Positions 19,200 to 27,323 of a stretch of DNA of 64,000 nt are shown one piece after another. A model generated the notes under the pieces. The model did no database searches and was not told the DNA's origin. It saw nothing but the letters and a program-made list of their open reading frames with translations. Within the stretch, counting starts at the first letter, position 1. Each line of letters starts with the position of its first letter. Source of the stretch: Microterricola viridarii (GTDB lineage Bacteria > Actinomycetota > Actinomycetes > Actinomycetales > Microbacteriaceae); contig NZ_LT629742.1 of the NCBI RefSeq assembly GCF_900104895.1, forward strand, positions 1,984,001-2,048,000. Reading direction: 5' to 3'. A program made the translations under genes and the position numbers.

Positions 19200-20402
19200 C
19201 TACGAGGGGGCTTCGGACGATTCGAGCAATGATTGGTGGGCTTCTACAAAGGCGTCACTGATTCTCTGTGCACAAGCGTCAATCTGCCACGGGCGCGCGC
19301 CGAGGTCGCGCAGCGCAGCGGCGAGCGAGTCGGGGTCGACGGATTCCGGGGGAGTCCAGGCCAGCCGCCGCAGGTACTCGGGGGTGAGCAGGTTCTCCAG
19401 CGGGATGTTCAGCTCCTCCGACACCTCGGCCAGGGCGCCGCGGGCCGCCTTCAGGCGCAGGTCCGCCTCCGGGTTGCGCTCCGACCAGGCGCGAGGAGGC
19501 GGCAGGGTGTCGTTGCTGGCGCGCACCGCGGGCAGCTCGGTCGCGTTCAGCCCGCGCTCGACGGCCTCCCACCAGCGGGCGATCTCGCTGCGGCTGGCCC
19601 GCCCGGTGAACTCGCGGATGTCGGAGAGGGCCTTGCGGCTGCGCGGCATCGCCTTGACGACGGCGAGCAGCGAGGAGTCGGGGACGAGCCGGCCGGGAGC
19701 CGTGTCGATCTCCTGGGCGTAGGCGTCGCGGGCGAGCCAGAGCTCCCGGGCGACGGCGAGGCTGCGGCGGTCGCGCACGCCGTGGATCCCGGAGAGACGG
19801 CGCCACGGCTCGGCGGCGGCCGGCTTGGCCTCCTTGGTCAGGACGGCCGCGAACTCCTGCCGGGCGATCTCCTCCTTGCCGGACTCCTCGAGCAGCTTCT
19901 CCAGCGAGTCGCGCAGGTCGACGAGCAGCTCCACGTCGAGGGCGGCGTACTCCAGCCAGGAGGCGGGCAGCGGGCGGGTGGACCAGTCGGCGGCCGAGTG
20001 TTCCTTGGCCAGGTGGATGCCGAGCTGCTGCTCGATCACGGTGCCGAGGCCGACCCGGGCGAAGCCCAGCAGGCGGGCGCAGAGCTCGGTGTCGAAGATC
20101 GTCGCCGGGTCGAGGCCGACCTCGCGCAGGCAGGCGATGTCCTGGCTGGCGGCGTGCAGCACCCATTCGACGTCGGCGATGACGGCCTGCAGCTCCTCGA
20201 ATCCGCCGATGGCCGGCGGGTCGAACAGGAACACGCCGGCGCCGCGGCGGAACACCTGGATCAGGTAGGCGCGCTGCGAATAGCGGAAGCCGCTGGCGCG
20301 CTCGGCGTCGATGGCGATCGGGCCGGTGCCGGCCGCAATCAGCTCGACGGCCTCGAGGTACTCGGCCCGCGTGTCGATGACGTGGCGCTGCGGTTCAGCC
20401 AC
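19200..20402 (-). CDS. Ribonuclease D-like 3'-5' exonuclease with HRDC domain
   Basis: A 400-residue DEDD-superfamily exonuclease. Metal-binding motifs are visible: IAIDAERASGF (Asp-x-Glu), LHAASQDIACL (Asp) and the Y-x3-D-type LEYAALDVELLVDL. A C-terminal HRDC domain (about residues 215-290) and a further helical domain follow. RNase D trims tRNA and other RNA 3' ends. The GTG start overlaps the end of the DUF3000 gene by 8 bases, so the pair is translationally coupled, an arrangement common in Micrococcales. Confidence 0.92.
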   Translation of the reverse strand: MAEPQRHVIDTRAEYLEAVELIAAGTGPIAIDAERASGFRYSQRAYLIQVFRRGAGVFLFDPPAIGGFEELQAVIADVEWVLHAASQDIACLREVGLDPATIFDTELCARLLGFARVGLGTVIEQQLGIHLAKEHSAADWSTRPLPASWLEYAALDVELLVDLRDSLEKLLEESGKEEIARQEFAAVLTKEAKPAAAEPWRRLSGIHGVRDRRSLAVARELWLARDAYAQEIDTAPGRLVPDSSLLAVVKAMPRSRKALSDIREFTGRASRSEIARWWEAVERGLNATELPAVRASNDTLPPPRAWSERNPEADLRLKAARGALAEVSEELNIPLENLLTPEYLRRLAWTPPESVDPDSLAAALRDLGARPWQIDACAQRISDAFVEAHQSLLESSEAPS

Positions 20403-20991
20403 GGTTGTGTCGTTTCGGTGTCAGCATGCTCACGCCTTCCATTGTCGGGGGCAGCCCGGCGAGCATGCACAGGAGTTCACCCCAGCCTTCGACGTGAGGA
20501 GCAACGTTGTGATCGCGTGGCGTCCAGGACGCGCGCAGTTCGATCTGGGCGCCATCGCCTTGTGCAGAGAGCTCCCCGAAACCGGTGGAGAGAATTTTGG
20601 TTGCCGTGCCGGATGCCGCGGAGTATTCCGCCCCACGGGCGTCGAGCGCGTCGACAAGCCATGACCATGCTACGTCGGCGAGGAAGGGGTCGAGGCCAAT
20701 CTCGGTCTCCAAAGGCGCCTGGGCGAAGCAGACGACACGGAACCGCCCACCCCATTCCTCCGGCTCCGACGGGTCGTAGAGCAGGATGAATCGGCCCGTT
20801 CCGAAGTCGGAGTCGCTGCCGTGCCGGGAGGGCGAGACATCCGCAGCCAGGGCAAGCGCGTGCGGCGCCAGGCTGCCTGGCGCCGGGATCTCGGTGACGA
20901 TCAACTCCGGGCGGGTCGCGGCCCGACGTGCCGCGTCGATTGCCGCTTGGAACTCCGGCGGGAGGTGGGGCTCAGACGGTGATTCGGGCAC
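20395..20991 (-). CDS. DUF3000 domain protein
   Basis: A 198-residue actinobacterial protein of unknown function with the DUF3000 features: an N-terminal helix (LPPEFQAAIDAARRA), GRFILLYDPSEPEEWGGRFRVVCFAQ, and a conserved WGELLCMLAGLPP near the end. No catalytic motif, signal peptide or membrane segment is seen. It is regularly found directly upstream of the RNase D gene, as here. It starts with GTG six bases after a TAGTCT -10, giving a leaderless-type start. Confidence 0.85.
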   Translation of the reverse strand: MPESPSEPHLPPEFQAAIDAARRAATRPELIVTEIPAPGSLAPHALALAADVSPSRHGSDSDFGTGRFILLYDPSEPEEWGGRFRVVCFAQAPLETEIGLDPFLADVAWSWLVDALDARGAEYSAASGTATKILSTGFGELSAQGDGAQIELRASWTPRDHNVAPHVEGWGELLCMLAGLPPTMEGVSMLTPKRHNRG

Positions 20992-21007
20992 GAGTGCAGA
21001 CTAGAGT
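20992..21007. promoter_or_regulatory. Overlapping divergent -10 elements
   Basis: AGACTAGAGT holds TAGTCT on the minus strand (DUF3000 gene, six bases before its GTG) and TAGAGT on the plus strand (hydrolase gene). The two share a CTAG core, so the two polymerases should exclude each other. Confidence 0.5.
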
Positions 21008-21064
21008 TTTTTCAGGGCGCTGTCGGTGAGGCACGCCGCACGATGTGGCTGACGGGGAATTCGC

Positions 21065-22258
21065 ATGGATGCACACGGAACCGGGGGGAATGTGCGGGGT
21101 GGGCGTGCCCTCCGCCGCTGGCTGATCGGTGGTGGAATCGCACTGGGCGCCACCGTGCTCGCCGTCGGCGCCGCGCTGGCCGCCGTGGTCGCCGTCTTCG
21201 CCCGCACCGTGGTCACGCCGCCGCGCGGCAGGAAGGACGAGCTGCGCATCCTCGACGCCAACCTGGCAGATGCCACCATCGTCCTCGCCGCGGACAACGA
21301 CACGGTCGTCGACGGCCGGTACGGCCTCTGGTTCAGCGCCGACCAGGGCCACGCCCGCGTCGGCGAGGTGCTGCGGCGCTCCGAGTCCACCGTGACCCGG
21401 CGGCTGCTCGGGGTCGACTTCGGCCAGCTGGCGCTGGCCTCGGAGGGGCGGTGGAGCGGCTGGTTCTACCTCGGGCCGTGGGAGTTCGAGCTGCCATACG
21501 AGAACGTCACCGTGCCGACGCCGGTCGGCCCGGCCCCCGCCTGGTGGGTTCCGGCGGCCGAGCCGAGCACCCGATGGGTGGTGCAGGTGCACGGCCGCGC
21601 GGTGCGCAGGCAGGAGTGCCTGCGCGCCATCCCCGTCTTCCACGAGGCGGGCATGCACAGCCTCATCGTCTCCTACCGCAACGACGGAGAGGCGCCGGAG
21701 AGCCGGGACGGTCGCTACGGCCTCGGCGACACGGAATGGCAGGATGTCGCCGCCGCCCTGCGCTTCGCGCGCGAGCACGGCGCACGCGACATCGTGCTGA
21801 TGGGCTGGTCGATGGGCGGCGCGATCGCCATGCAGACGGCGCTCAGGGCCGAGGAGCGCGATCTGCTGCGCGGGATCGTGCTGGAGTCGCCGGCCGTCGA
21901 CTGGCACGACATTCTTCACTTCCAGGGGGCCGGCTACGGGCTGCCGCGCGCCGTCAACAGCGCCGCGATCCAGACCATCTCCTCCCCGTGGGGGCGCGCC
22001 GTCACCGGCCTCGAGCAGCCGATCGACTTCGAGCGCCTCGACATGGCGGTCCGGTCGGCGGAGCTCACGCTGCCGATCCTGCTCATGCACAGCGTGGACG
22101 ACGGCTTCGTCCCGATCGCGGGTTCCCGCGAGCTGGCGGCGGCCCGTCCGGACATCGTCACCTTCGAGGAGTTCGCGCGCGCCCGGCACACCAAGCTCTG
22201 GAACTACGACCCGGAGCGGTGGAACGGGGCGATCCGCTCCTGGCTGGCCGCGCTCTAG
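21065..22258 (+). CDS. Membrane-anchored alpha/beta hydrolase
   Basis: A 397-residue protein. One N-terminal hydrophobic segment (about residues 19-47) indicates a membrane anchor or signal anchor, placing the domain outside the cell. The hydrolase fold has the nucleophile elbow GWSMGGA, an acid in SVDDGFVPI and a His in ARHTKLWNY. Resembles the BEM46/YqkD-like serine hydrolases. The substrate is unknown. It runs convergently into the sufE-like gene, the two stops lying in adjacent copies of a 16-base repeat. Confidence 0.85.
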   Translation: MDAHGTGGNVRGGRALRRWLIGGGIALGATVLAVGAALAAVVAVFARTVVTPPRGRKDELRILDANLADATIVLAADNDTVVDGRYGLWFSADQGHARVGEVLRRSESTVTRRLLGVDFGQLALASEGRWSGWFYLGPWEFELPYENVTVPTPVGPAPAWWVPAAEPSTRWVVQVHGRAVRRQECLRAIPVFHEAGMHSLIVSYRNDGEAPESRDGRYGLGDTEWQDVAAALRFAREHGARDIVLMGWSMGGAIAMQTALRAEERDLLRGIVLESPAVDWHDILHFQGAGYGLPRAVNSAAIQTISSPWGRAVTGLEQPIDFERLDMAVRSAELTLPILLMHSVDDGFVPIAGSRELAAARPDIVTFEEFARARHTKLWNYDPERWNGAIRSWLAAL

Positions 22259-22282
22259 CCCGCGAGCGCTCTAGCCCGCGAG
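22251..22282. repeat. Abutting 16-base direct duplication
   Basis: CGCTCTAGCCCGCGAG occurs twice head to tail. The first copy carries the hydrolase stop (TAG), the second the sufE-like stop on the other strand. Confidence 0.85.
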
Positions 22283-22720
22283 GGCGAGGCGGGCGCGGAT
22301 CTGGCGCTTGGTGCGGCCGAGCATGCCCGTCATCCCGCGGATCCGCAGCGGCGAGACGGCCTGGGTCAGGCCGAGCGTCTGCGGGAAGTCGTCGGGCACG
22401 GCGAGCACCTGCTCGGCGCTCAGGCCGGACAGGCCCTGCGCCAGGATCGACGCGAAGCCGCGCGTCGTCGGCGACTCGGCCGGGGCCGTCGCGTACAGCT
22501 GCACGGCACCGGCGTCGTCGACCTCGACGAAGAGGAAGACGGGGGACTGGCACTCCTCGACGCGCTCGAACAGGTCAGGGTGGTCCTGGTAGCGCTCGGG
22601 CAGCTCGGGCAGCTCGTTCGAGAACTCGAGCAGAAGCTGCAGCCTGTCGCGCTGCTCGAGGGCGAGGAAGTCGTCGCGAATCTCGGCCAGTTGTTCCGGG
22701 AGCTCTGCAGTCGTGGTCAC
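22271..22720 (-). CDS. SufE-family cysteine desulfurase activator
   Basis: A 149-residue SufE-like protein that would accept persulfide sulfur from a cysteine desulfurase for Fe-S cluster assembly. The family pattern is LLLEFSNELPELP, then the active cysteine in EECQSPVFLFVEVD, then RGFASILAQGLSGLSAEQVLAVP and a C-terminal LGRTKRQIRARL. The start is GTG. It begins 4 bases after the rhodanese stop, so the two sulfur-transfer proteins form an operon; the SUF core genes are not in this window. Confidence 0.88.
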   Translation of the reverse strand: MTTTAELPEQLAEIRDDFLALEQRDRLQLLLEFSNELPELPERYQDHPDLFERVEECQSPVFLFVEVDDAGAVQLYATAPAESPTTRGFASILAQGLSGLSAEQVLAVPDDFPQTLGLTQAVSPLRIRGMTGMLGRTKRQIRARLALAG

Positions 22721-22724
22721 CCGA

Positions 22725-23642
22725 CTATTTTGCCACGCGTGTGTGCGGAGCGGGCGCGCTGCCGGGCTCGGCGCCCTGGGCGATCGGTGCGCGCACGGCG
22801 CTGCCCCACTCCGTCCAGGAGCCGTCGTAGTTGCGCACGCCCTCGAAGCCGAGCAGGTGCGTGAGCACGAACCAGGTGTGGCTGGAGCGCTCCCCGATGC
22901 GGCAGTAGGTGATGACGTCGTCGCCCTCGGCGAGACCCGCCTCGCCCTGGTAGATCGCCTCGAGCTCCGCGCGGCTCCTGAACGTGGCGTCCGGGGCGGC
23001 CGCCCGTGCCCAGGGCACGCTGGCCGCGCTCGGGATGTGGCCGGCGCGCAGTGCGCCCTCCGAGGGGTAGCCGGGGATCTCGGTGCGCTCACCGGTGTAC
23101 TCCTCGGCGGAGCGCACATCGATCAGCGGGTTGCCGAAGTGCGCGAGCACGTCCTCCTTGAAGGCGCGCAGGGTCACGTCGTCCCGCTCGATGACGGGGT
23201 ACTCGACGGATGCCGGGGCCGGGGCCTCCGTGGTGAGCTCGCGCCCCTCCGCGATCCACAGGTCGCGGCCGCCGTCGAGCAGCCGCACGTCCTCGTGGCC
23301 GAAGAGCGAGAAGATCCACAGGGCGTACGCCGCCCACCAGTTGTTCTTGTCGCCGTAGAGCACGACCGTGCTGTCGCGGCTGATGCCCTTCTCGCCGAGC
23401 AGGCGGGCGAACTCCTCGCCCTGCACGAAGTCGCGCAACACGTGGTCGTTCAGGTCGGTGTGCCAGTCGATCTTCACCGCGGTGGGGATGTGCCCCATCT
23501 CGTAGAGCAGGATGTCCTCGTCGCTCTCCACGACGACCAGACCGGGCTCGCCGAGGTGGGCGGCCAGCCACTCGGTGGAGACCAGCCGTTCGGGGTGCGC
23601 GTACTCGGCGAACTTCGAAGCGGTGTCGTTGTCGACGGGCAT
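22725..23642 (-). CDS. Thiosulfate sulfurtransferase (double-domain rhodanese)
   Basis: A 305-residue SseA/CysA-type sulfurtransferase with two rhodanese domains. The first (about residues 18-130) is inactive, holding [13 protein letters not shown] where a Cys would be. The second carries the active-site loop [14 protein letters not shown] with the persulfide-forming Cys. It transfers sulfane sulfur from thiosulfate or 3-mercaptopyruvate to acceptors. AGGAGG lies six bases before the ATG. Operon with sufE-like; TAATCT lies upstream as a possible -10, overlapping the divergent ZapE promoter. Confidence 0.93.
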   Translation of the reverse strand: MPVDNDTASKFAEYAHPERLVSTEWLAAHLGEPGLVVVESDEDILLYEMGHIPTAVKIDWHTDLNDHVLRDFVQGEEFARLLGEKGISRDSTVVLYGDKNNWWAAYALWIFSLFGHEDVRLLDGGRDLWIAEGRELTTEAPAPASVEYPVIERDDVTLRAFKEDVLAHFGNPLIDVRSAEEYTGERTEIPGYPSEGALRAGHIPSAASVPWARAAAPDATFRSRAELEAIYQGEAGLAEGDDVITYCRIGERSSHTWFVLTHLLGFEGVRNYDGSWTEWGSAVRAPIAQGAEPGSAPAPHTRVAK

Positions 23643-23702
23643 GGTGGCCTCCTGGCTGGCGCCCTGGCGGGCGAAAGAATGTGGGGGAGCAGATTAGGCT
23701 GG

Positions 23703-24821
23703 ATGCCTGTCCACACCCCCAAATCTACGCGTCCTCGACTGAGCGTGCGCGTCTCCACAGCAGAAACGGCACGCGCGCGCATGCAGAGCTCCACCGCACT
23801 TCGTCTGATCGATCGTTCGCCGAGCATCACCGGCAGCGAGATCGCCGGTGGTCTCGTGCCGCCGCCCCAGTTCGCGCACGCCTCGTTCGAGTCCTACCGT
23901 CCCGACGCCGACTACCCCTCCCAGGCGGGGGCGATCGAGCACCTCAAGGAGTTCGAGGGGGTCTGGCGCGCCCAGCGCCCCGGCGGCTTCTTCTCGCGCA
24001 ACCGCAAGCCCAAGGCTGCGCTGCCCGGCATCTACCTCGACGGCGGCTTCGGCGTCGGCAAGACGCACCTGCTCGCCTCGCTCTGGCACGCGGCGCCCGG
24101 CCCCAAGTACTTCGGCACCTTCATCGAGTACACGGCGCTCGTCGGGGCGCTCGGCTACGCCGAGACCGTGGCGCTGCTGCGCGGCACCCAGCTGATCTGC
24201 ATCGACGAGTTCGAGCTGGACGACCCGGGCGACACGATGCTGATGACCCGCCTGCTCGGCGAGCTGATGGCCACGGGCACCCGCGTGGCCGCGACATCCA
24301 ACACCCCGCCGAACTCGCTCGGCGAGGGCCGCTTCGCCGCCTCCGACTTCCTCCGCGAGATTCAGGCGCTCTCCTCCAACTTCATGACCGTGCGCATCGA
24401 CGGCCTCGACTACCGCCGCCGCAACGTCGAGGGGCGGGCCACGACAGTGGAGGATGCCGCGCTGGCACACATGGTCGGAACGATGGCCGAGCGCGGCAGC
24501 GCGGTCAGCTCCGACAGCTTCGACGAGCTGATGGCGCACCTGGCGACGGTGCACCCGTCCAAGTACATCAAGATGATCCGCGGCATCGACGTGATCTCCC
24601 TCACGGGCGCGCACGTGCTGCACAACCAGACCGACGCGCTGCGCCTCGTCGCCTTCATCGACCGCGTCTACGACGCCGAAATCCCCATCATCGCCAGCGG
24701 CACCCCGCTCAGCGAGGTCTTCGACGACGACATGATGGGCGGCGGCTACCGCAAGAAGTACCAGCGCGCCATGTCCCGCCTGATCGCGCTGACCACGGGG
24801 GAGCTGCCCCCGCACGACTGA
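23703..24821 (+). CDS. zapE: ZapE/AFG1-family cell division ATPase
   Basis: A P-loop ATPase of about 372 residues. Walker A is GGFGVGKTHLLAS, Walker B LICIDEFELDDPGD, followed by sensor-1 ATSNTPP and the family motif GFDYR-like GLDYRRR. Family members associate with FtsZ in E. coli and act in mitochondrial protein quality control in eukaryotes. The start is uncertain: a TAGGCT -10 overlaps the region just before ATG 23703, and if used it would make ATG 23781 the real start. Divergent from the rhodanese-sufE operon. Confidence 0.88.
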   Translation: MPVHTPKSTRPRLSVRVSTAETARARMQSSTALRLIDRSPSITGSEIAGGLVPPPQFAHASFESYRPDADYPSQAGAIEHLKEFEGVWRAQRPGGFFSRNRKPKAALPGIYLDGGFGVGKTHLLASLWHAAPGPKYFGTFIEYTALVGALGYAETVALLRGTQLICIDEFELDDPGDTMLMTRLLGELMATGTRVAATSNTPPNSLGEGRFAASDFLREIQALSSNFMTVRIDGLDYRRRNVEGRATTVEDAALAHMVGTMAERGSAVSSDSFDELMAHLATVHPSKYIKMIRGIDVISLTGAHVLHNQTDALRLVAFIDRVYDAEIPIIASGTPLSEVFDDDMMGGGYRKKYQRAMSRLIALTTGELPPHD

Positions 24822-24825
24822 GCGC

Positions 24826-24872
24826 GAAACACGCCCGTTACGCGCGGCCGGCATTCGTAACGCCACTGAAAC
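24826..24872 (+). promoter_or_regulatory. Candidate GlnR operator upstream of amt
   Basis: GAAAC-N6-GTTAC (24826-24841) and GTAAC-N6-GAAAC (24857-24872) match the half-sites and 6-base spacing of the actinobacterial GlnR box (GTNAC-N6-GAAAC). They lie 77-123 bases before the ammonium transporter ATG. A further GAAAC is at 24891-24895. Confidence 0.55.
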
Positions 24873-24948
24873 ACGAGCGGCACTCTCGCCGAAACCTCCG
24901 AGGGCCACTGTGGGCACGTCCCCAATGGAAACTTCGAGAGGTGCAATC

Positions 24949-26169
24949 ATGGACACAGGCAGCATTGCTTGGGCGATCACGGCAACGGCACTCGTGCTGT
25001 TGATGACGCCGGGCGTCGCATTCTTCTACGGGGGATTGGTCAAGGCCAAGAGCGTCGTCAGCATGATGATGATGAGCTTCGGGGCACTCGGGCTGATCAG
25101 CGTGCTGTGGATCCTGTACGGGTTCAGCATGAGCGCGGTCGACGCTCCGACCGACTTCGCCGGCAACCCGTTCGCCGACTTCGGCCTCGGCTCGCTCGCG
25201 ACCGGCGAGACCTCGAACACCGACCTGCTCGGCGCCACGTTCGGGGCGACCTTCGCGATCATCACCGTCGCGCTGATCTCCGGGGCGATCGCCGATCGGG
25301 CCAAGTTCGGCGCCTGGATGATCTTCGCCGGCATCTGGGCAACCCTGGTCTACTTCCCGGTCGCGGCCTGGGTGTGGGGCGGCGGCTGGATCATGGAGCT
25401 CGGCAACACGCTCGGCCTGCCCGGCGTCATCGACTACGCCGGCGGCACGGCGGTTCACATCAACGCCGGAGCGGCGGCGCTCGCCCTGGCACTCGTTCTC
25501 GGCAAGCGCGTCGGCTTCCAGAAGGGCATCACGAAGCCGCACAACGTGCCGCTGGTGCTGCTCGGCGCCGCGATCCTCTGGTTCGGCTGGTTCGGCTTCA
25601 ACGCCGGAGCCGAGTGGCTGAACGGCCTCGCCAACGTCGGCCTCATCGTCGTCAACACGCTGGGCGCCACCGCCGCCGCCATCCTCGGCTGGATGGTCGT
25701 GGAGAAGGTCAAGGACGGCAAGGCCACGGCAGTGGGCGCGGCATCCGGTGCGGTCGCCGGCCTCGTCGCCATCACCCCGGCCTGCGCCAACCTCGAGCCC
25801 GGCTGGGCGCTGCTGCTCGGCGTGCTCGCCGGCGCCGTCTGCGCCCTCGCGGTGGAGCTCAAGTTCAAGCTCGGCTTCGACGACTCGCTCGACGTTGTCG
25901 GCATCCACCTGGTCGGCGGCATCATCGGCACCGTCTACCTCGGCTTCTTCGCGATCGACACCGGCCTGTTCACCGGCGGCGACCTCGGCCAGCTCGCGGT
26001 CCAGGTGATCGCGGCCGCCGCGGTGTTGCTCTACTCCTTCGCGGTGGCCTTCGGCCTCGGCTTCGCCATCGAGAAGACCATCGGCTTCCGCGTCAAGAAC
26101 GCCGACGAGGTGGCTGGCATCGACACCGTCGTGCACGGCGAGGAGGGCTACGCGCTGAGCGAGCTCTAG
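24949..26169 (+). CDS. amt: Ammonium transporter
   Basis: A 406-residue Amt/MEP/Rh channel with about eleven membrane helices. Pore residues are intact and nearly numbered as in E. coli AmtB: Asp162 (IDYAGG), His170 (TAVHINAG) and His320 (GIHLVGG); the Phe gate regions FGATFA and WFGFNAG and the Trp in VWGGG are also present. The position of AmtB Ser219 is Ala here. The chosen ATG has GAGAGG seven bases upstream; longer frames lack the conserved start MDTG. Unusually for actinobacteria, no glnK or glnD follows. GlnR-type boxes lie upstream. Confidence 0.96.
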   Translation: MDTGSIAWAITATALVLLMTPGVAFFYGGLVKAKSVVSMMMMSFGALGLISVLWILYGFSMSAVDAPTDFAGNPFADFGLGSLATGETSNTDLLGATFGATFAIITVALISGAIADRAKFGAWMIFAGIWATLVYFPVAAWVWGGGWIMELGNTLGLPGVIDYAGGTAVHINAGAAALALALVLGKRVGFQKGITKPHNVPLVLLGAAILWFGWFGFNAGAEWLNGLANVGLIVVNTLGATAAAILGWMVVEKVKDGKATAVGAASGAVAGLVAITPACANLEPGWALLLGVLAGAVCALAVELKFKLGFDDSLDVVGIHLVGGIIGTVYLGFFAIDTGLFTGGDLGQLAVQVIAAAAVLLYSFAVAFGLGFAIEKTIGFRVKNADEVAGIDTVVHGEEGYALSEL

Positions 26170-26177
26170 ACGACGTC

Positions 26178-26220
26178 GGCCCCTGCAGCGCGCCCGCTAG
26201 GGTGTTCTGCAGGGGCCTTC
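26178..26220 (+). terminator. Terminator-like hairpin after amt
   Basis: An 11-bp stem (arms 26178-26188 and 26207-26217) with an 18-base loop follows the amt stop by 8 bases. The loop contains TAGGGT, a possible -10 for the next gene. Confidence 0.55.
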
Positions 26221-26250
26221 TCGTGCGCCCGGCGCCCGGAGAGGACCGCA

Positions 26251-27318
26251 GTGAACTACGACGATCCCGGCTTCGTTCTGGCCTTCGCGGCGTTGCTGCC
26301 GGTGCTCGCCGCCGGCCTCGCGCTGCTCGGCGGGCTCCGCATGCAACAGCTACCCTGGGTCGCCGCCGCTGCCGCCCTCGTGCTGGCGCTCTGGGCGCTG
26401 GCCGGCGCCCAGAGCGTGCTCGGGGCCGACGCCTCGCCCGGGCTGAGCATCTTCTACGGTATGACGGTCGCGTTGACGGCGGTGCAGCTCGGTGCCGTGA
26501 TGCCCCGCGAGACCGCAGCAGCCGGCGGCAGGGTGCCGCTCATCGGCTGGCTCGTCTTCGTGGCCGGCTGGACCCTGATCGTGGCGTTCCCCGTGGCCGG
26601 GTGGACCCTCAACCTCGTCGACGGCTGGCTGGTCGTCGGCCTCGGACTGCTCGACTTCGGCGGCGCCGCCCTGCTGTTCCTCGGCACCTCGGCGGCCGGC
26701 CTGGGCTGGCTGCTCGTGGCCAGGAACCGGGGGCCGATCGTGGCCGTGGCCGCGCCGCGGCGGGCCGTGCTCACGATCGCCGCCCTGTGGATCGGCTTCT
26801 TCGCGGTGACGGTGGGCTCCGAGGCGGTGCCGGATGCCACGGCGCTCGGCGCCGCGGCAAACACCGTCGTCGCGCCGCTCTGCGCGGCGCTGGCCTGGGC
26901 CGTGGTCGAACGCATCCGGCACCGCCGCTTCAGCCTTGACGGGGCGGTGCGCGGGGTGTTCGCCGGGCTCGTCGCCATCTCGGCGGCGGCCGACGTGCTC
27001 AGCCCGTTCTGGGCCGGGGTGCTCGGCCTGGCGGCCGGCGCCGTTGCGTCGGCCATCGCCGGCCCGCGCGGCTCGGTGTTCGGGCTGCTGCTCACCCAGT
27101 TCGCCGCGGCCGCGCTCGGGCTCGTCTTCATCGGGATCCTCGGGGACGGGGTCGGCGGGCTGTTGACCGGCAGCTGGATGCAACTGGGCACGCAGTTGTT
27201 CTCCATCGCCGTCGTGACCGGGTTCGCGTTCGCCTTCGCCGCGACGCTCGCCTTCGTCATCCGCCGGGTCAGTGCGCAGCTGGTCTGGCTGCGCGAGCGT
27301 CCCGAGCTGGCCAAGTAG
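26251..27318 (+). CDS. Amt-fold membrane paralogue lacking conduction histidines
   Basis: A 355-residue polytopic membrane protein, about ten helices, not usually recognised by name. It aligns along most of its length with the adjacent Amt without large gaps: LWIGFFAVTVGSE with LWFGWFGFNAGAE, AWAVVERIR with GWMVVEKVK, GVFAGLVAIS with GAVAGLVAIT, VAFPVAGW with VYFPVAAW, LLDFGG with VIDYAGG. The Asp of the last motif (Asp135) is kept, but both pore histidines are gone (Leu142 or Phe143, and Gln283 or Leu280); the only His in the whole protein is His224, in a loop. GTG start with GGAGAGGA upstream. It is therefore unlikely to conduct ammonium by the known route and may be a sensor, partner or regulator of Amt. 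Confidence 0.8.
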   Translation: MNYDDPGFVLAFAALLPVLAAGLALLGGLRMQQLPWVAAAAALVLALWALAGAQSVLGADASPGLSIFYGMTVALTAVQLGAVMPRETAAAGGRVPLIGWLVFVAGWTLIVAFPVAGWTLNLVDGWLVVGLGLLDFGGAALLFLGTSAAGLGWLLVARNRGPIVAVAAPRRAVLTIAALWIGFFAVTVGSEAVPDATALGAAANTVVAPLCAALAWAVVERIRHRRFSLDGAVRGVFAGLVAISAAADVLSPFWAGVLGLAAGAVASAIAGPRGSVFGLLLTQFAAAALGLVFIGILGDGVGGLLTGSWMQLGTQLFSIAVVTGFAFAFAATLAFVIRRVSAQLVWLRERPELAK

Positions 27319-27323
27319 GCGCC

